Below, one piece after another: positions 17,392 through 28,257 of a DNA stretch of 44,418 nucleotides (its first letter is position 1; the number at the start of each line of letters is the position of its first letter). A program made the translations under genes and the position numbers. The notes beneath the pieces were generated by a model. The model searched no databases, had not been told where the DNA came from, and was given only the letters and a program-made list of their open reading frames with translations. The stretch comes from Mastigocoleus sp. MO_188.B34 (GTDB taxonomy: Bacteria; Cyanobacteriota; Cyanobacteriia; Cyanobacteriales; Nostocaceae), in NCBI RefSeq assembly GCF_030065675.1, contig NZ_JASJDK010000072.1:1-44418 (forward strand), in the 5' to 3' direction.

Positions 17392-18336
17392 TTAAGACCT
17401 CTTCAGATAACGTACATGATCTTGCCAACTCTTCAACAACACCCCAGCATAAGGCAATTTCCCATCCAATTTCCCCAAAACCTCATCTTCCGGATAACGT
17501 CGCAAAACTCGAAACCAATCAATTAATTCACTGGTGCTTACCTTCTTACCAACTTCCCCCTTATCTTTTCCCATTTCCTCCCGCAATTTTAAGAAACGAA
17601 TTACAGCTTGAGCTACTAACTTTTGATTGGAAGCAGGAAAATGAGAATTAATAATTTCAATCAACCTTTCTGGATTGGGAAATTCTACATAATGAAACAA
17701 GCAGCGTCGCAAAAAAGCATCCGGTAAATCCTTTTCGTCGTTGCTGGTAATAAAAACTATCGGTGCTACTTTCGCTGTAATTTCCTCTTGAGTTTCATTA
17801 ACAATAAACTTTTGCTGGTCGAGTTCTAATAACAAATCATTGGGAAAATCAATGTCAGCTTTATCAATTTCATCAATCAATACAACTGTCCGTTGACTAT
17901 TCTGAAAAGCACGTCCTATTGGTCCCCATTGAACATAGGTAGCAGGATTGCTAATTAGGGGAATATCCTCATCTTTAATTATCCTACCTGCTGCTGCAAG
18001 TTGAGCATCCCGCAAGCGAGTCACCGCATCATAGGTATACAAACCATCCTTGGTTTGAGTGGTAGACTTAATGTACCAAGCTTCAAACGGTAAACCCAAT
18101 TCATAAGCCACAGCAGCAGCTAACCGAGTTTTACCACATCCCGGTTCCCCTTTGAGTAGTAAAGGACGTTCCAAATAAATCGCCAAGTTTACAGCTTCGA
18201 TTAATTCTTCATAAGGCAAATAAGGGTACAGTAACTGACCATTAGTATCTCTTTCCCCCCACTGTGGCTGCACTTTACCCTTGTATTCCAGTTGCTTATG
18301 ATATTCAGGTTGATTGTGACTTAATATTTTAGCCAT
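17392..18336 (-). CDS. MoxR-family AAA+ ATPase
   Basis: 314 residues. A chaperone-like ATPase that remodels or activates a vWA-domain partner. Walker A is LLLKGEPGCGKTRLAAAVA (about 59-77), Walker B VVLIDEIDKADIDFPNDLL, sensor 1 IVFITSND, and the arginine finger region DLPDAFLRRCLFHYVEFP; the C-terminal lid helices follow. All ATPase residues are intact. The short N-terminal extension (YKGKVQPQWGERDTNGQLLYPYLPYEE) is typical of the cyanobacterial MoxR proteins found next to vWA genes. Its start overlaps the 3' end of the EAD/P-loop gene by 16 bp, and the vWA gene follows after 166 bp, so it lies inside one operon. Confidence 0.95.
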   Translation of the reverse strand: MAKILSHNQPEYHKQLEYKGKVQPQWGERDTNGQLLYPYLPYEELIEAVNLAIYLERPLLLKGEPGCGKTRLAAAVAYELGLPFEAWYIKSTTQTKDGLYTYDAVTRLRDAQLAAAGRIIKDEDIPLISNPATYVQWGPIGRAFQNSQRTVVLIDEIDKADIDFPNDLLLELDQQKFIVNETQEEITAKVAPIVFITSNDEKDLPDAFLRRCLFHYVEFPNPERLIEIINSHFPASNQKLVAQAVIRFLKLREEMGKDKGEVGKKVSTSELIDWFRVLRRYPEDEVLGKLDGKLPYAGVLLKSWQDHVRYLKRS

Positions 18337-19313
18337 CTGTCCTTCTCTTCATACCAATTGCATTCACACAGGTGACAAATTTCTGACATTGCTAGTTCCG
18401 GAATCCCATTATCACTATTGTCTAAGATTTCCTGGACTAATTCATCTTCCGTATCGTTAATAATTTCTTCTATCAAGGGTAATGTATCAAATTCTATGTC
18501 TACCGCGATCATATTCATCCAGTCCTTTAAAATGTGATCGCCAAATGGATTAATCGAAGGTAGTTTAATGGGAATTTCCGGTTCCCAACTCGGTTCTAAT
18601 TTCTCCACAAACAAAGTGTTTTGCTTACCCAAATCACCCTCATAATCTACCAAAAACATTAGTAATTGATAGTTAGTTGTTTCAGATACAACCTCTCGTG
18701 CTTGACCAGCTAACGGTAACCAAAAATCCTGAATTAGTTGCTGTAAATACTCCTGTGGCATACAATCAACATCATGGAAAGCCAAGATTACATTTTGAGT
18801 TTGCCACCATCTATAAATTTGCTCAACAATCTCTGAGGGTGTATGTTGTTTTCCTACCAAACCTACTCTACCCCTTAATTCTCGCCATAAAGCACTAATA
18901 TCCCTTCTGCGTGCAATGCGATTGAGTTGAATTCGCACTAACTTACCCGTAGTACCGTAGCGAATATGTTGAGTAATTAATCGATTCAGTAACCAACGTT
19001 GTCCGTAATCCGGCGAACCATGAATGAGAAAAGCTGCAATTGATTGGGACTTAAGAAATCTTTTAAATGAAATTATCTGTTCTCGATAGCCGAGTTTTAA
19101 TAATGCACGGTATAGGTCGCAACTTGCTGATGATATATTTTGATTTTCAATCTCTTGTTTTATGCGATCGCATTCAGCTTGTGCTTCCTCAATCTGCTTT
19201 TCCACTTTAAAGATACCTAAAGCATCTGTTTCAGTTACCTTTGCAACCCGCAGACGCATTATTTTCTCCTCTAGCAAATCGAGTAGTTTTTGCAGTGCCT
19301 CACTTTGGTTCAT
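18321..19313 (-). CDS. EAD plus degenerate STAND-like P-loop protein
   Basis: 330 residues and the first gene of the MoxR/vWA operon. Residues about 8-60 (LQKLLDLLEEKIMRLRVAKVTETD...) are the same helical adaptor domain as in the CHAT protease gene at the end of the cluster; I count 31 identities over about 54 positions. From about 92 it resembles a STAND NTPase with decayed nucleotide motifs. The Walker A position reads FLIHGSPDYGQRWLLNRL, with Gln-Arg in place of Gly-Lys-Ser/Thr. The Walker B position reads NVILAFHDVDCM. The C-terminus (about 255-330) is acidic and ends with HLCECNWYEEKDRW. This fits the inactive STAND (iSTAND) adaptors described in cyanobacterial NTP-dependent conflict systems. 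It probably recruits the EAD-CHAT effector. Confidence 0.82.
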   Translation of the reverse strand: MNQSEALQKLLDLLEEKIMRLRVAKVTETDALGIFKVEKQIEEAQAECDRIKQEIENQNISSASCDLYRALLKLGYREQIISFKRFLKSQSIAAFLIHGSPDYGQRWLLNRLITQHIRYGTTGKLVRIQLNRIARRRDISALWRELRGRVGLVGKQHTPSEIVEQIYRWWQTQNVILAFHDVDCMPQEYLQQLIQDFWLPLAGQAREVVSETTNYQLLMFLVDYEGDLGKQNTLFVEKLEPSWEPEIPIKLPSINPFGDHILKDWMNMIAVDIEFDTLPLIEEIINDTEDELVQEILDNSDNGIPELAMSEICHLCECNWYEEKDRWLKY

Positions 19314-19569
19314 GTTGTTAGCCTAGGTGGGGTTAGCCATATACCGACAGGAGTATTCAGAAGTTTTAATTTCTCAGGAATGTTAGTATTTCCTCAATAA
19401 TATTTGGCTACAATACCAAAATGGGAAATAGCAGTTTTACGAAGTATGAATACTAGTGTTTATATGATTTTATTTTTTCAGTAATTTTATCTGAGTATAT
19501 GATCAATAAATCATAGAATCCTATAATAATACGTAATTTAGGTGCCAATACTTGATCTTTAATAATTAT

Positions 19570-21699
<2,130 letters not shown>

Positions 21700-21799
21700 T
21701 TAAAACATAATAATAAAATTTAACTATTTTGCTCTAAGTTTTCTACTATAACCCTAAGGAATGAGAATTTAATAACCTGTAATCCTGAAATTTGGAATA

Positions 21800-21824
21800 G
21801 TGCGTTACGCGATGCTAACAGCAC
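21800..21824. repeat. Small hairpin repeat upstream of ligA
   Basis: GTGCGTTA (21800-21807) pairs with TAAC-A-GCAC (21816-21824) with one bulge. The GCTAAC/TTAGC sequence resembles the small elements at 9576-9604 and 38330-38345. It may be a dispersed repeat or the end of the caspase-STAND transcript. Confidence 0.4.
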
Positions 21825-21893
21825 CCTACTTTTGTACTTTATTTAATCCACACTCCTAAGTTAACTGTAAATCCTCAAAAACCCGCACTCATT

Positions 21894-24800
21894 TTAGTCG
21901 CAGAGATGACGAATGCTAGACTCAGGATTATTGTTCAAATAATCTCGTACCCAATTGCAAGCTTGTTTTATCAATTCGTCAGATGATTGAATTGACCATA
22001 ATTTAGCGCTACCATCACTTCCCAGAGTTGTTAATAACTTACCATCTGAACTTAAACTAATACTGCTAACTGTAGATTGTTTGGTTTGCCATTGTGCTAA
22101 TGGTAATTGCTGTTTGGGTTCTTGCAAACTCCACAATAGTATGCGACCTTCGCTATCGCTGCTAATAATTATTTTGGCGTCTATTTCTTTGCTATCTGGA
22201 ATAAACTTTACTGAGGTTATTTGTGGTCCATATACTTGAAATATTCCTCTCCACTGACCTTGTAAATTCCACAAACGAATAGTACCGTCCTCTGCTCCGC
22301 TAACTATTTGTTTGCAATCTGGACTAAACGCAACACTATTAACCCCACCTAAATGACCTTCGAATAGTTTTTTGTGTAAGGGTTGACCTTGCAGATCCCA
22401 TAAACCAAGAGTACCGTCCTCACCACCACTTACTATTTTCTTGCAAACTGGACTGAAGGCTAAACTCTTAACAGCACCTGAATGAGTTGTTTGAAATCTT
22501 TTTTCCAAGGATTGACCTTGCAGGTTCCACAAGCTAATAGTACCGTCTTTACCACCACTTACTATTTTATTTTCATCTCGAATAGAAGCCACACTTGTAA
22601 CTTCCCCTGAATCAGCTTTAAATACTTTTTCGGAAGCTTGACCTTGTAAGTCCCGCACAGTAATCGTACCGTCCTTACTACCACTGACTATTTGTTTACC
22701 ATTAGTATCCAAGCTGATGCTTTTTCCATTATTTTTATTTTTATTTGCGTTTATATTTTCAATCTTCCTTAATTCCTGACCTTGTAAATCCCAGATGCGA
22801 ACCATAGTATCATCGCTACTACTCGCCAATTGCTTACCATCTGGACTAAAACTTACACTTCTCACTGGTCCTTGATGACCGACAAATTTCTCTAATTCCT
22901 TACCTTGTAAATTCCAAACCCTAACAGTACCGTCTCCTCCTGCGGTCGCTAATTGCTTACTATCCGGGGTAAATGTTACACCCCAAATTTTCTTTTGTTG
23001 TGCGTTCCATTCTTGAGGAGGTTGCTTACCTTCCACGTTCCACACTCGAACAAATTTATCTTCTCCAGTACTAGCAAGGAACCGACCATCAGGACTAAAG
23101 CTAAGACCGCTAACAGAAGCTTTATGACCTGCGATTTTACTTAACTCTTTACCCTGAAAGTTCCATAACCGTATAGTATTATCATCTGAGCCAGTTGCTA
23201 TTGACTCGCCGTTTGGACTAAAACTAAGGCTTTTTACTGATCCTTGATGTCCTTTTAATTCTACCGATAGCTGACCCTGCAAGTTCCATAAACGCACGGT
23301 AGCATCATTTCCTTTGCTAGCGACGAACTTACCATCTGGACTAAATTCAACTCCCCATAATTTACCTTGTCCTGCATTCCATTCCTGGATTGGGTTACCC
23401 TGTAAGTCCCACAAGCGTACAAATCTGTCATCTCCCGTAGTTGCAACTAGCTTACCATTCGGGCTAAATTTAATACTTTTTATTGAACCTTTGTGTATTT
23501 TTCTTTCTTTTCCAAATATCAGCAGTTCTTTACCCTGGGAGTTCCACAAACGAGCTGTACCATCATCTCCACTAGTAGCTAATTGCTTACCGTTGGGGCT
23601 AAAGACCACGCTTCTAATGGGACGCTTGTAACCTTCCAAGCGGTTGCTTTCTCTAACTGTATAAACTGCTCTTTGTAGGGTTCCTTCGATTTGTTCCTGT
23701 AGCTCGGGTTCTGGTGGAAAGAAACGCAAAAGTGGTTGTTTGAGAAGATTTCCTGCTTGCAAAATCCTAATCATCCCATCTAAAGACTGATTATCGGACA
23801 AGTTTATTTCCGCAGAGTTTCTCAACTCATTAGCTCGTTCGATCTGTGAGATTCTCAACCAATAGGAAGCAGATACCAGCAGACTACTTATAATAAGGGT
23901 GATGCTGATGAAAATCCGCCAGCGCCAGCTATTGTTCCGACGTTTTTGCAAAACGCTATTTTCTACAAATTCATCTTCTAACTTGTTAAACCAATTTTCC
24001 TCAGAATTGAGTTTCTGTTTTAAAACGTCAAGATAAGGATTTGCATTCCAAAGAAATTGTACCGGTCTTTCTCGTAATCGCCCTTGTTTATTTTGCGATT
24101 GCAAAAGTTGAATTAACCTAGAAGTAGTTTTACTGAGTAAGTTTTCTATCGGGTAGAGTTTACGATCTAATCCATCAAACACAGGTTTAGCCTTGGCTCG
24201 AAACCCCAATGCTTTTTTCTTGCTTTTAACATTTTGCCATTCCACCGCAGCAGGTGTCAGTCGGCGTTGTAAAATTAAGTTTTCTTCTTCATCTTGTTTC
24301 CAACTTAGCAGCTTTTGCCAACCTCGCACCAAAGCGTCGTGAGCAGGTTCTACATAGGGTTTACCTTCAGGGTCTTGTCCTTCTACTAGCAAGCGCGCAT
24401 CTGTGAAACGCCGAATTGCTTCTTTGATACGGGTATTTTCCGGTTCGGGATACTCTAATTCCGATAAAGGTACCCGTCTGCGGGCTAATTCTCCACCACC
24501 CACCGCAACCATCCGCAGCATCAGTTTACGAATACTGGAAGAATATGTAGTATTTTTTTTCACTAATTCGTCATATTCAGTGTCTGCTCTTTGGGTTAGA
24601 CTGCGGGTCACTCCCCCTAATTCTTCATAATCTGCTTGAGTAATTACCCGGTCTTTTCTAGTTCCTAATCTAACACTACGCAAATATTTCAAATATAGTT
24701 CGCTTAAGGTAAAGGAAAGTAACGGTAATGCTCCAGGCATTTGAACTACTTCATCAATTAACCGTTCTACCAAACTATGGGGCTCAAAGTACATTACCCG

Positions 24801-26339
24801 AACTGAAGCTGGTTCCTCAATGCAAGCTCGTAACTCCTCCCGCGTCATTGCTGGAACTATAAACCGAGATGAATACCAATATGGCTCTAGGACAGAGTTG
24901 GATAATCGAGGTTCAAAGTCACTACGTACCGTCAGTACTATATGTAAATTTCCTGAGTAACTATCTACTAAATTAGCCAATAGTTGGAGAAAATCTTCCC
25001 TCTCCTGCTCGCTGCGACACAGAGTCAACAATTCTTCTGTCTGGTCAATTACTAGCAGGAATTTTGACTGGGGATTTTTTTGTAACCAAGTTTTTAGATT
25101 ATTTACTGGATTATTATTTTTTATATTAATTAATAATTTATCCCCAGCTAATGCATTATCTAAAGCCTTTAAGGGCGATTCTCCAGGACGCATTGGTGCA
25201 AGGATATGCCATTGCTTTTGTAGAGAGGTACCATTTAGAGACGTACCATTTAGAGACGTACCATGGTACGTCTCTACATTGTGTGAATTTAACTGTTTGA
25301 TATAAGGTATTAGTCCCGCTTTAACTAAACTAGATTTTCCGGTTCCCGAAGCACCTAATACTACTGTTAACGGTTGTCGGCAAACTTGTTGATACAATTG
25401 TTCTATTAAAGTTTGTCTGCCAAAGAATAATTTGCTATGTTCCTCTTCAAAAGCTTGCAAACCGCGATAGGGATTTTGTGACTCATCTAAAGGTGGTGCG
25501 GGTGGTAAATTGAGTTCGTGTCCGGGAGAAAGAAAGATATATTCACCCTTATCATGCTTATTTAAACACCAAATGCTAGGAGTTTGACGCAGACGGTATT
25601 TTTCTGTGGGGATTTCCACGCGATCGCGCAAATACAAATATAGTTCGGTCGCTGTTATGACTCCATCCCCACCAGATTTACCAGGTTTGGGGGGAGGGTA
25701 AATATCTGCAGCACCTTCTAGCGCTTCTAATAATGCAGCAGCGAAAGGGGAATTATTACCAATTTGACCCCGCTCTGTATCCAATTTAAAGTTATCTAAG
25801 GCTTTTTGATCGGAGGCTGAGGAAGTAATGATTTGCCATGCACTGTCAGTAATAAAACGGTCATAGCGTTCTTTGTGAATTACTTCTGGTGCAGTCAATA
25901 AATCCCTGGTACTCGACCACCGGAAAGCACCAGCAAAACAACAATCGAGAATTCCCAAGAAGTGACGACAAGGTAATTGACTTAAAGTGTCGTGTAACCT
26001 CGTCATCGGTAGATAACTATTAGTATCGCCCTGTTTTGCATCTTGGGGAATTAAGTAACCAGCAGGACCATCGTCACCATTAAGGGCTACTCCATGACCG
26101 GCAAAGTAAAATAATAAGCGGTCATCTTCTGTAACTTGTTCTGGTAAGGTTTTTTCTAAAAGTTTATTTAGGTTATTGAGGGTTGCGATTTCGTTTAAGC
26201 ATACCCAAACTTGATAATTATGCTTTTCTCGGAGAGTCTCTACTAATTTTTTTGCATCATTGACGGCGGTTTTCAGGGGAGAAATGCCGTTTTGGTAGTT
26301 ATTGATGCCGATGATAAATGCTAGGTTGCGTTCAAACAT
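21894..26339 (-). CDS. Caspase-STAND-WD40 protein
   Basis: 1481 residues. N-terminal C14 caspase-like protease: His82 in FYFAGHGVALNG and Cys134 in ILDCCFAGAFRW, so the dyad is intact. From about 290 a novel-STAND NTPase begins with NPYRGLQAFEEEHSKLFFGR, Walker A VVLGASGTGKSSLV (about 326-339) and Walker B KFLLVIDQTEELL, followed by a helical arm. A single membrane-like segment (IFISITLIISSLLVSASYWL) comes next. The C-terminal 570 residues hold at least 13 WD40 repeats (LWNLQGQ-type blades), probably two seven-bladed propellers. This is the classic sensor-switch-protease layout of NLR-like death or defence proteins: ligand on WD40, STAND oligomerisation, protease activation. A 60-bp palindromic repeat just after Walker A adds about 20 residues (V355 to about Q374). 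Confidence 0.95.
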   Translation of the reverse strand: MFERNLAFIIGINNYQNGISPLKTAVNDAKKLVETLREKHNYQVWVCLNEIATLNNLNKLLEKTLPEQVTEDDRLLFYFAGHGVALNGDDGPAGYLIPQDAKQGDTNSYLPMTRLHDTLSQLPCRHFLGILDCCFAGAFRWSSTRDLLTAPEVIHKERYDRFITDSAWQIITSSASDQKALDNFKLDTERGQIGNNSPFAAALLEALEGAADIYPPPKPGKSGGDGVITATELYLYLRDRVEIPTEKYRLRQTPSIWCLNKHDKGEYIFLSPGHELNLPPAPPLDESQNPYRGLQAFEEEHSKLFFGRQTLIEQLYQQVCRQPLTVVLGASGTGKSSLVKAGLIPYIKQLNSHNVETYHGTSLNGTSLNGTSLQKQWHILAPMRPGESPLKALDNALAGDKLLINIKNNNPVNNLKTWLQKNPQSKFLLVIDQTEELLTLCRSEQEREDFLQLLANLVDSYSGNLHIVLTVRSDFEPRLSNSVLEPYWYSSRFIVPAMTREELRACIEEPASVRVMYFEPHSLVERLIDEVVQMPGALPLLSFTLSELYLKYLRSVRLGTRKDRVITQADYEELGGVTRSLTQRADTEYDELVKKNTTYSSSIRKLMLRMVAVGGGELARRRVPLSELEYPEPENTRIKEAIRRFTDARLLVEGQDPEGKPYVEPAHDALVRGWQKLLSWKQDEEENLILQRRLTPAAVEWQNVKSKKKALGFRAKAKPVFDGLDRKLYPIENLLSKTTSRLIQLLQSQNKQGRLRERPVQFLWNANPYLDVLKQKLNSEENWFNKLEDEFVENSVLQKRRNNSWRWRIFISITLIISSLLVSASYWLRISQIERANELRNSAEINLSDNQSLDGMIRILQAGNLLKQPLLRFFPPEPELQEQIEGTLQRAVYTVRESNRLEGYKRPIRSVVFSPNGKQLATSGDDGTARLWNSQGKELLIFGKERKIHKGSIKSIKFSPNGKLVATTGDDRFVRLWDLQGNPIQEWNAGQGKLWGVEFSPDGKFVASKGNDATVRLWNLQGQLSVELKGHQGSVKSLSFSPNGESIATGSDDNTIRLWNFQGKELSKIAGHKASVSGLSFSPDGRFLASTGEDKFVRVWNVEGKQPPQEWNAQQKKIWGVTFTPDSKQLATAGGDGTVRVWNLQGKELEKFVGHQGPVRSVSFSPDGKQLASSSDDTMVRIWDLQGQELRKIENINANKNKNNGKSISLDTNGKQIVSGSKDGTITVRDLQGQASEKVFKADSGEVTSVASIRDENKIVSGGKDGTISLWNLQGQSLEKRFQTTHSGAVKSLAFSPVCKKIVSGGEDGTLGLWDLQGQPLHKKLFEGHLGGVNSVAFSPDCKQIVSGAEDGTIRLWNLQGQWRGIFQVYGPQITSVKFIPDSKEIDAKIIISSDSEGRILLWSLQEPKQQLPLAQWQTKQSTVSSISLSSDGKLLTTLGSDGSAKLWSIQSSDELIKQACNWVRDYLNNNPESSIRHLCD
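25219..25278. repeat. GTAGAGACG-family element inside the caspase-STAND gene (60 bp, in frame)
   Basis: On the gene strand, TGTAGAGACGTACCATGG begins the element. The arm GGTACGTCTCTAAAT then occurs twice in tandem before the closing GGTACCTCTCTACA. The length is 60 bp, 20 codons. It encodes a reiterated NGTSL peptide between Walker A and the next strand of the STAND domain. Confidence 0.9.
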
Positions 26340-26382
26340 CTGACTTTAGCTGAATAATGCAGCTGCAAAAGGGAATCTTATA

Positions 26383-28035
26383 TTATTGATTTTTATCAAC
26401 AATTTGATAAACTGATTTCATCACATCTGCAGGAATTTCTCTCACTAAACGAATGGGAAATGTCTTTGTAGATGCGTATTGAGCATATTCGGGCGTGAGA
26501 AAAGTCTGATAGGATGGGGAATTATTTCTGTAAATAAAAGCCAAAGTAATTCCCTGGATATATTTACGAATATCGATAGCTTTTTCCCCCACCACTTCAC
26601 TTTTATTCTGGCTTTCTCTTCCTGCGGTAGATGCTGGGTCTTTAATACTACCGTGGGTCGCACCGACAATTCCTACTAGCCATTTAGGTGACGGAATTTT
26701 ATTAAAACTAATCACTTGTTCGGTTAAAGCAGGAGTGGTTTTGTCTGCGGAGGATGCCAGCATCATAACGGGAATTTGGATTTTTTCTAATCCCGTTCTA
26801 CCAAACATTAAAGAAGTTGTTGGGTTGAGAGCGATTACTTGTTTGACGCGATTATCTCGAAGTTGGTATCTCTTTTGTGGTAAATCTTGGGCAAAACATT
26901 GTAGCCATTGGGACCCATTTGTGGAAGCTGGAAGATTAGGACAATGGGATTTTAAATCATCGATTTGTATTTCACCTCCAGCTATTGCTAAAGCTGTTCC
27001 ACCGCCAAAGGAATGACCAATCAAAGTAACATTATCGGTGGAGACTTGAGGAAAAAATCGGCGATTGGGCTGTTTATTAAATTCCCCTAGCTTATCCAAA
27101 ACAAAACTAATATCTCGAGGACGTTCTATAAATTCCTGTGGTTTTATCAAGGGAATGATTCCATCTTTTTTAGTCAAATCAATTTGATAATTTAGGTTGC
27201 TACCTGTATGCTCCACTGCTGCAACCACATATCCATGGGATGCGAGATGCTTAGCGATGTAAGCCATATCGGATTTATCCGACGAAAAACCATGACTGAG
27301 GACAACTACGGATTTCGCTTTGGGTTTACTAGTTAAGGCTTTAGGAAAATAAATATCCACGGGAACTGAGCGGGAAGAGCGTTTCTCATCCTTTAAATTG
27401 AGTTTAAGAACATCTACAATCCCATTCCCTGGTTGGGTCGGATCGACATTTGAACTAAATTGAGAATTGTTAACCGCAGACAATTGAGGAGCGATCGCAT
27501 CCATAAACTGCTGGGTTTGCTGGTAAGCTAAATTCAAGTGGTTAAATGTTTTCGATGCTTCTTTCACATCAATTTCTAGTTGTTCGCTGGGATAAGCATT
27601 AATAAAACTAATAATCGAAAGTCCTTCCCTATTTTTAGAACCACGAACTAACGCTGACCTTAATGCTTGCATTCCCCCACTTTCCGAACGTAAAGTTACT
27701 TTTGCCAAATCCTTTAGAATCGCACTACCACCTGGGGTATATAAAAGTCGACTTAAGGTCAGAAAATTAACAGGATATTTTGTTCGCAGTGTTGTTAATA
27801 ATTTTTGGCGTTCCTCCACAGGTAATCGGTCAGTATATTTTTTGTAAGGTCCCTGTATTTTTCCGCTTTCGGCAACTTTTTGTAATTCCGCAACCGAGAT
27901 AGATTCGGACAAAATACCGTAACGTAGTATAACTTTTTCAGCAGCTTTTACAGGAATACTTGTGCTTAATAGATAGGTCGCAGTCCCAAAAAATAAGCCA
28001 GCACTTGCCTTTAAAATATTCGAATAGGTTTTCAT
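26383..28035 (-). CDS. Alpha/beta-hydrolase with N-terminal DUF1400 domain, exported
   Basis: Cyanobacterial family of secreted or membrane-attached esterase/lipase-like hydrolases. The frame extends to 28101, but the ATG at 28035 begins a proper signal peptide (MKTYSNILKASAGLFFGTAT...) with cleavage near VKAAE, so I start there (550 aa). Residues about 35-160 match DUF1400 (VILRYGILSESISVAEL, TPGGSAILKDLAKVTLRSESGG). The hydrolase domain shows an oxyanion-region strand KSVVVLSHGFSSDKSDM, the nucleophile elbow LIGHSFGGGTALA, a likely acid in MLASSADKTTPA and a His in VGATHGSIKDP. The natural substrate is unknown. It lies between two caspase genes on the same strand, 44 bp from the downstream one, so cotranscription is likely. 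Confidence 0.9.
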   Translation of the reverse strand: MKTYSNILKASAGLFFGTATYLLSTSIPVKAAEKVILRYGILSESISVAELQKVAESGKIQGPYKKYTDRLPVEERQKLLTTLRTKYPVNFLTLSRLLYTPGGSAILKDLAKVTLRSESGGMQALRSALVRGSKNREGLSIISFINAYPSEQLEIDVKEASKTFNHLNLAYQQTQQFMDAIAPQLSAVNNSQFSSNVDPTQPGNGIVDVLKLNLKDEKRSSRSVPVDIYFPKALTSKPKAKSVVVLSHGFSSDKSDMAYIAKHLASHGYVVAAVEHTGSNLNYQIDLTKKDGIIPLIKPQEFIERPRDISFVLDKLGEFNKQPNRRFFPQVSTDNVTLIGHSFGGGTALAIAGGEIQIDDLKSHCPNLPASTNGSQWLQCFAQDLPQKRYQLRDNRVKQVIALNPTTSLMFGRTGLEKIQIPVMMLASSADKTTPALTEQVISFNKIPSPKWLVGIVGATHGSIKDPASTAGRESQNKSEVVGEKAIDIRKYIQGITLAFIYRNNSPSYQTFLTPEYAQYASTKTFPIRLVREIPADVMKSVYQIVDKNQ

Positions 28036-28123
28036 GACTGCATATGTATCTAAATTAAATTTATCTAGTAGTTTTTGGTCGGGAGGCTGGTGTAATACCA
28101 AATTGGATTTTTAAAGCCCCCTT

Positions 28124-28257
28124 ATATAGCGGTTTTCGGTTGAGTGTAGTACACCTCGTAGAGACGTATTAGCACAGCGTGACCGTAAGGTCATAATTTT
28201 ACGTCTCTACATTTGGGAATTAGAAAATGTATTTGATTCAAATGAAAACCGCTATAT
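28124..28257. repeat. Nested inverted-repeat element (MITE-like), 134 bp
   Basis: Outer ends ATATAGCGGTTTTC (28124-28137) and GAAAACCGCTATAT (28244-28257) are a perfect 14-bp inverted repeat. Inside is a GTAGAGACG-family pair (28158-28168 with 28200-28210), and inside that a TGACC-GTAA-GGTCA hairpin. The right end abuts the stop codon of the caspase-lipase gene. There is no reading frame in it. The form suggests a non-autonomous transposable element that received further repeat insertions; it may also act as a transcript end. Confidence 0.75.

Noticed and set aside
28036-28101. Longer start for the DUF1400 hydrolase
   Set aside because: The extra 22 residues would mask the signal peptide that begins at the ATG at 28035.
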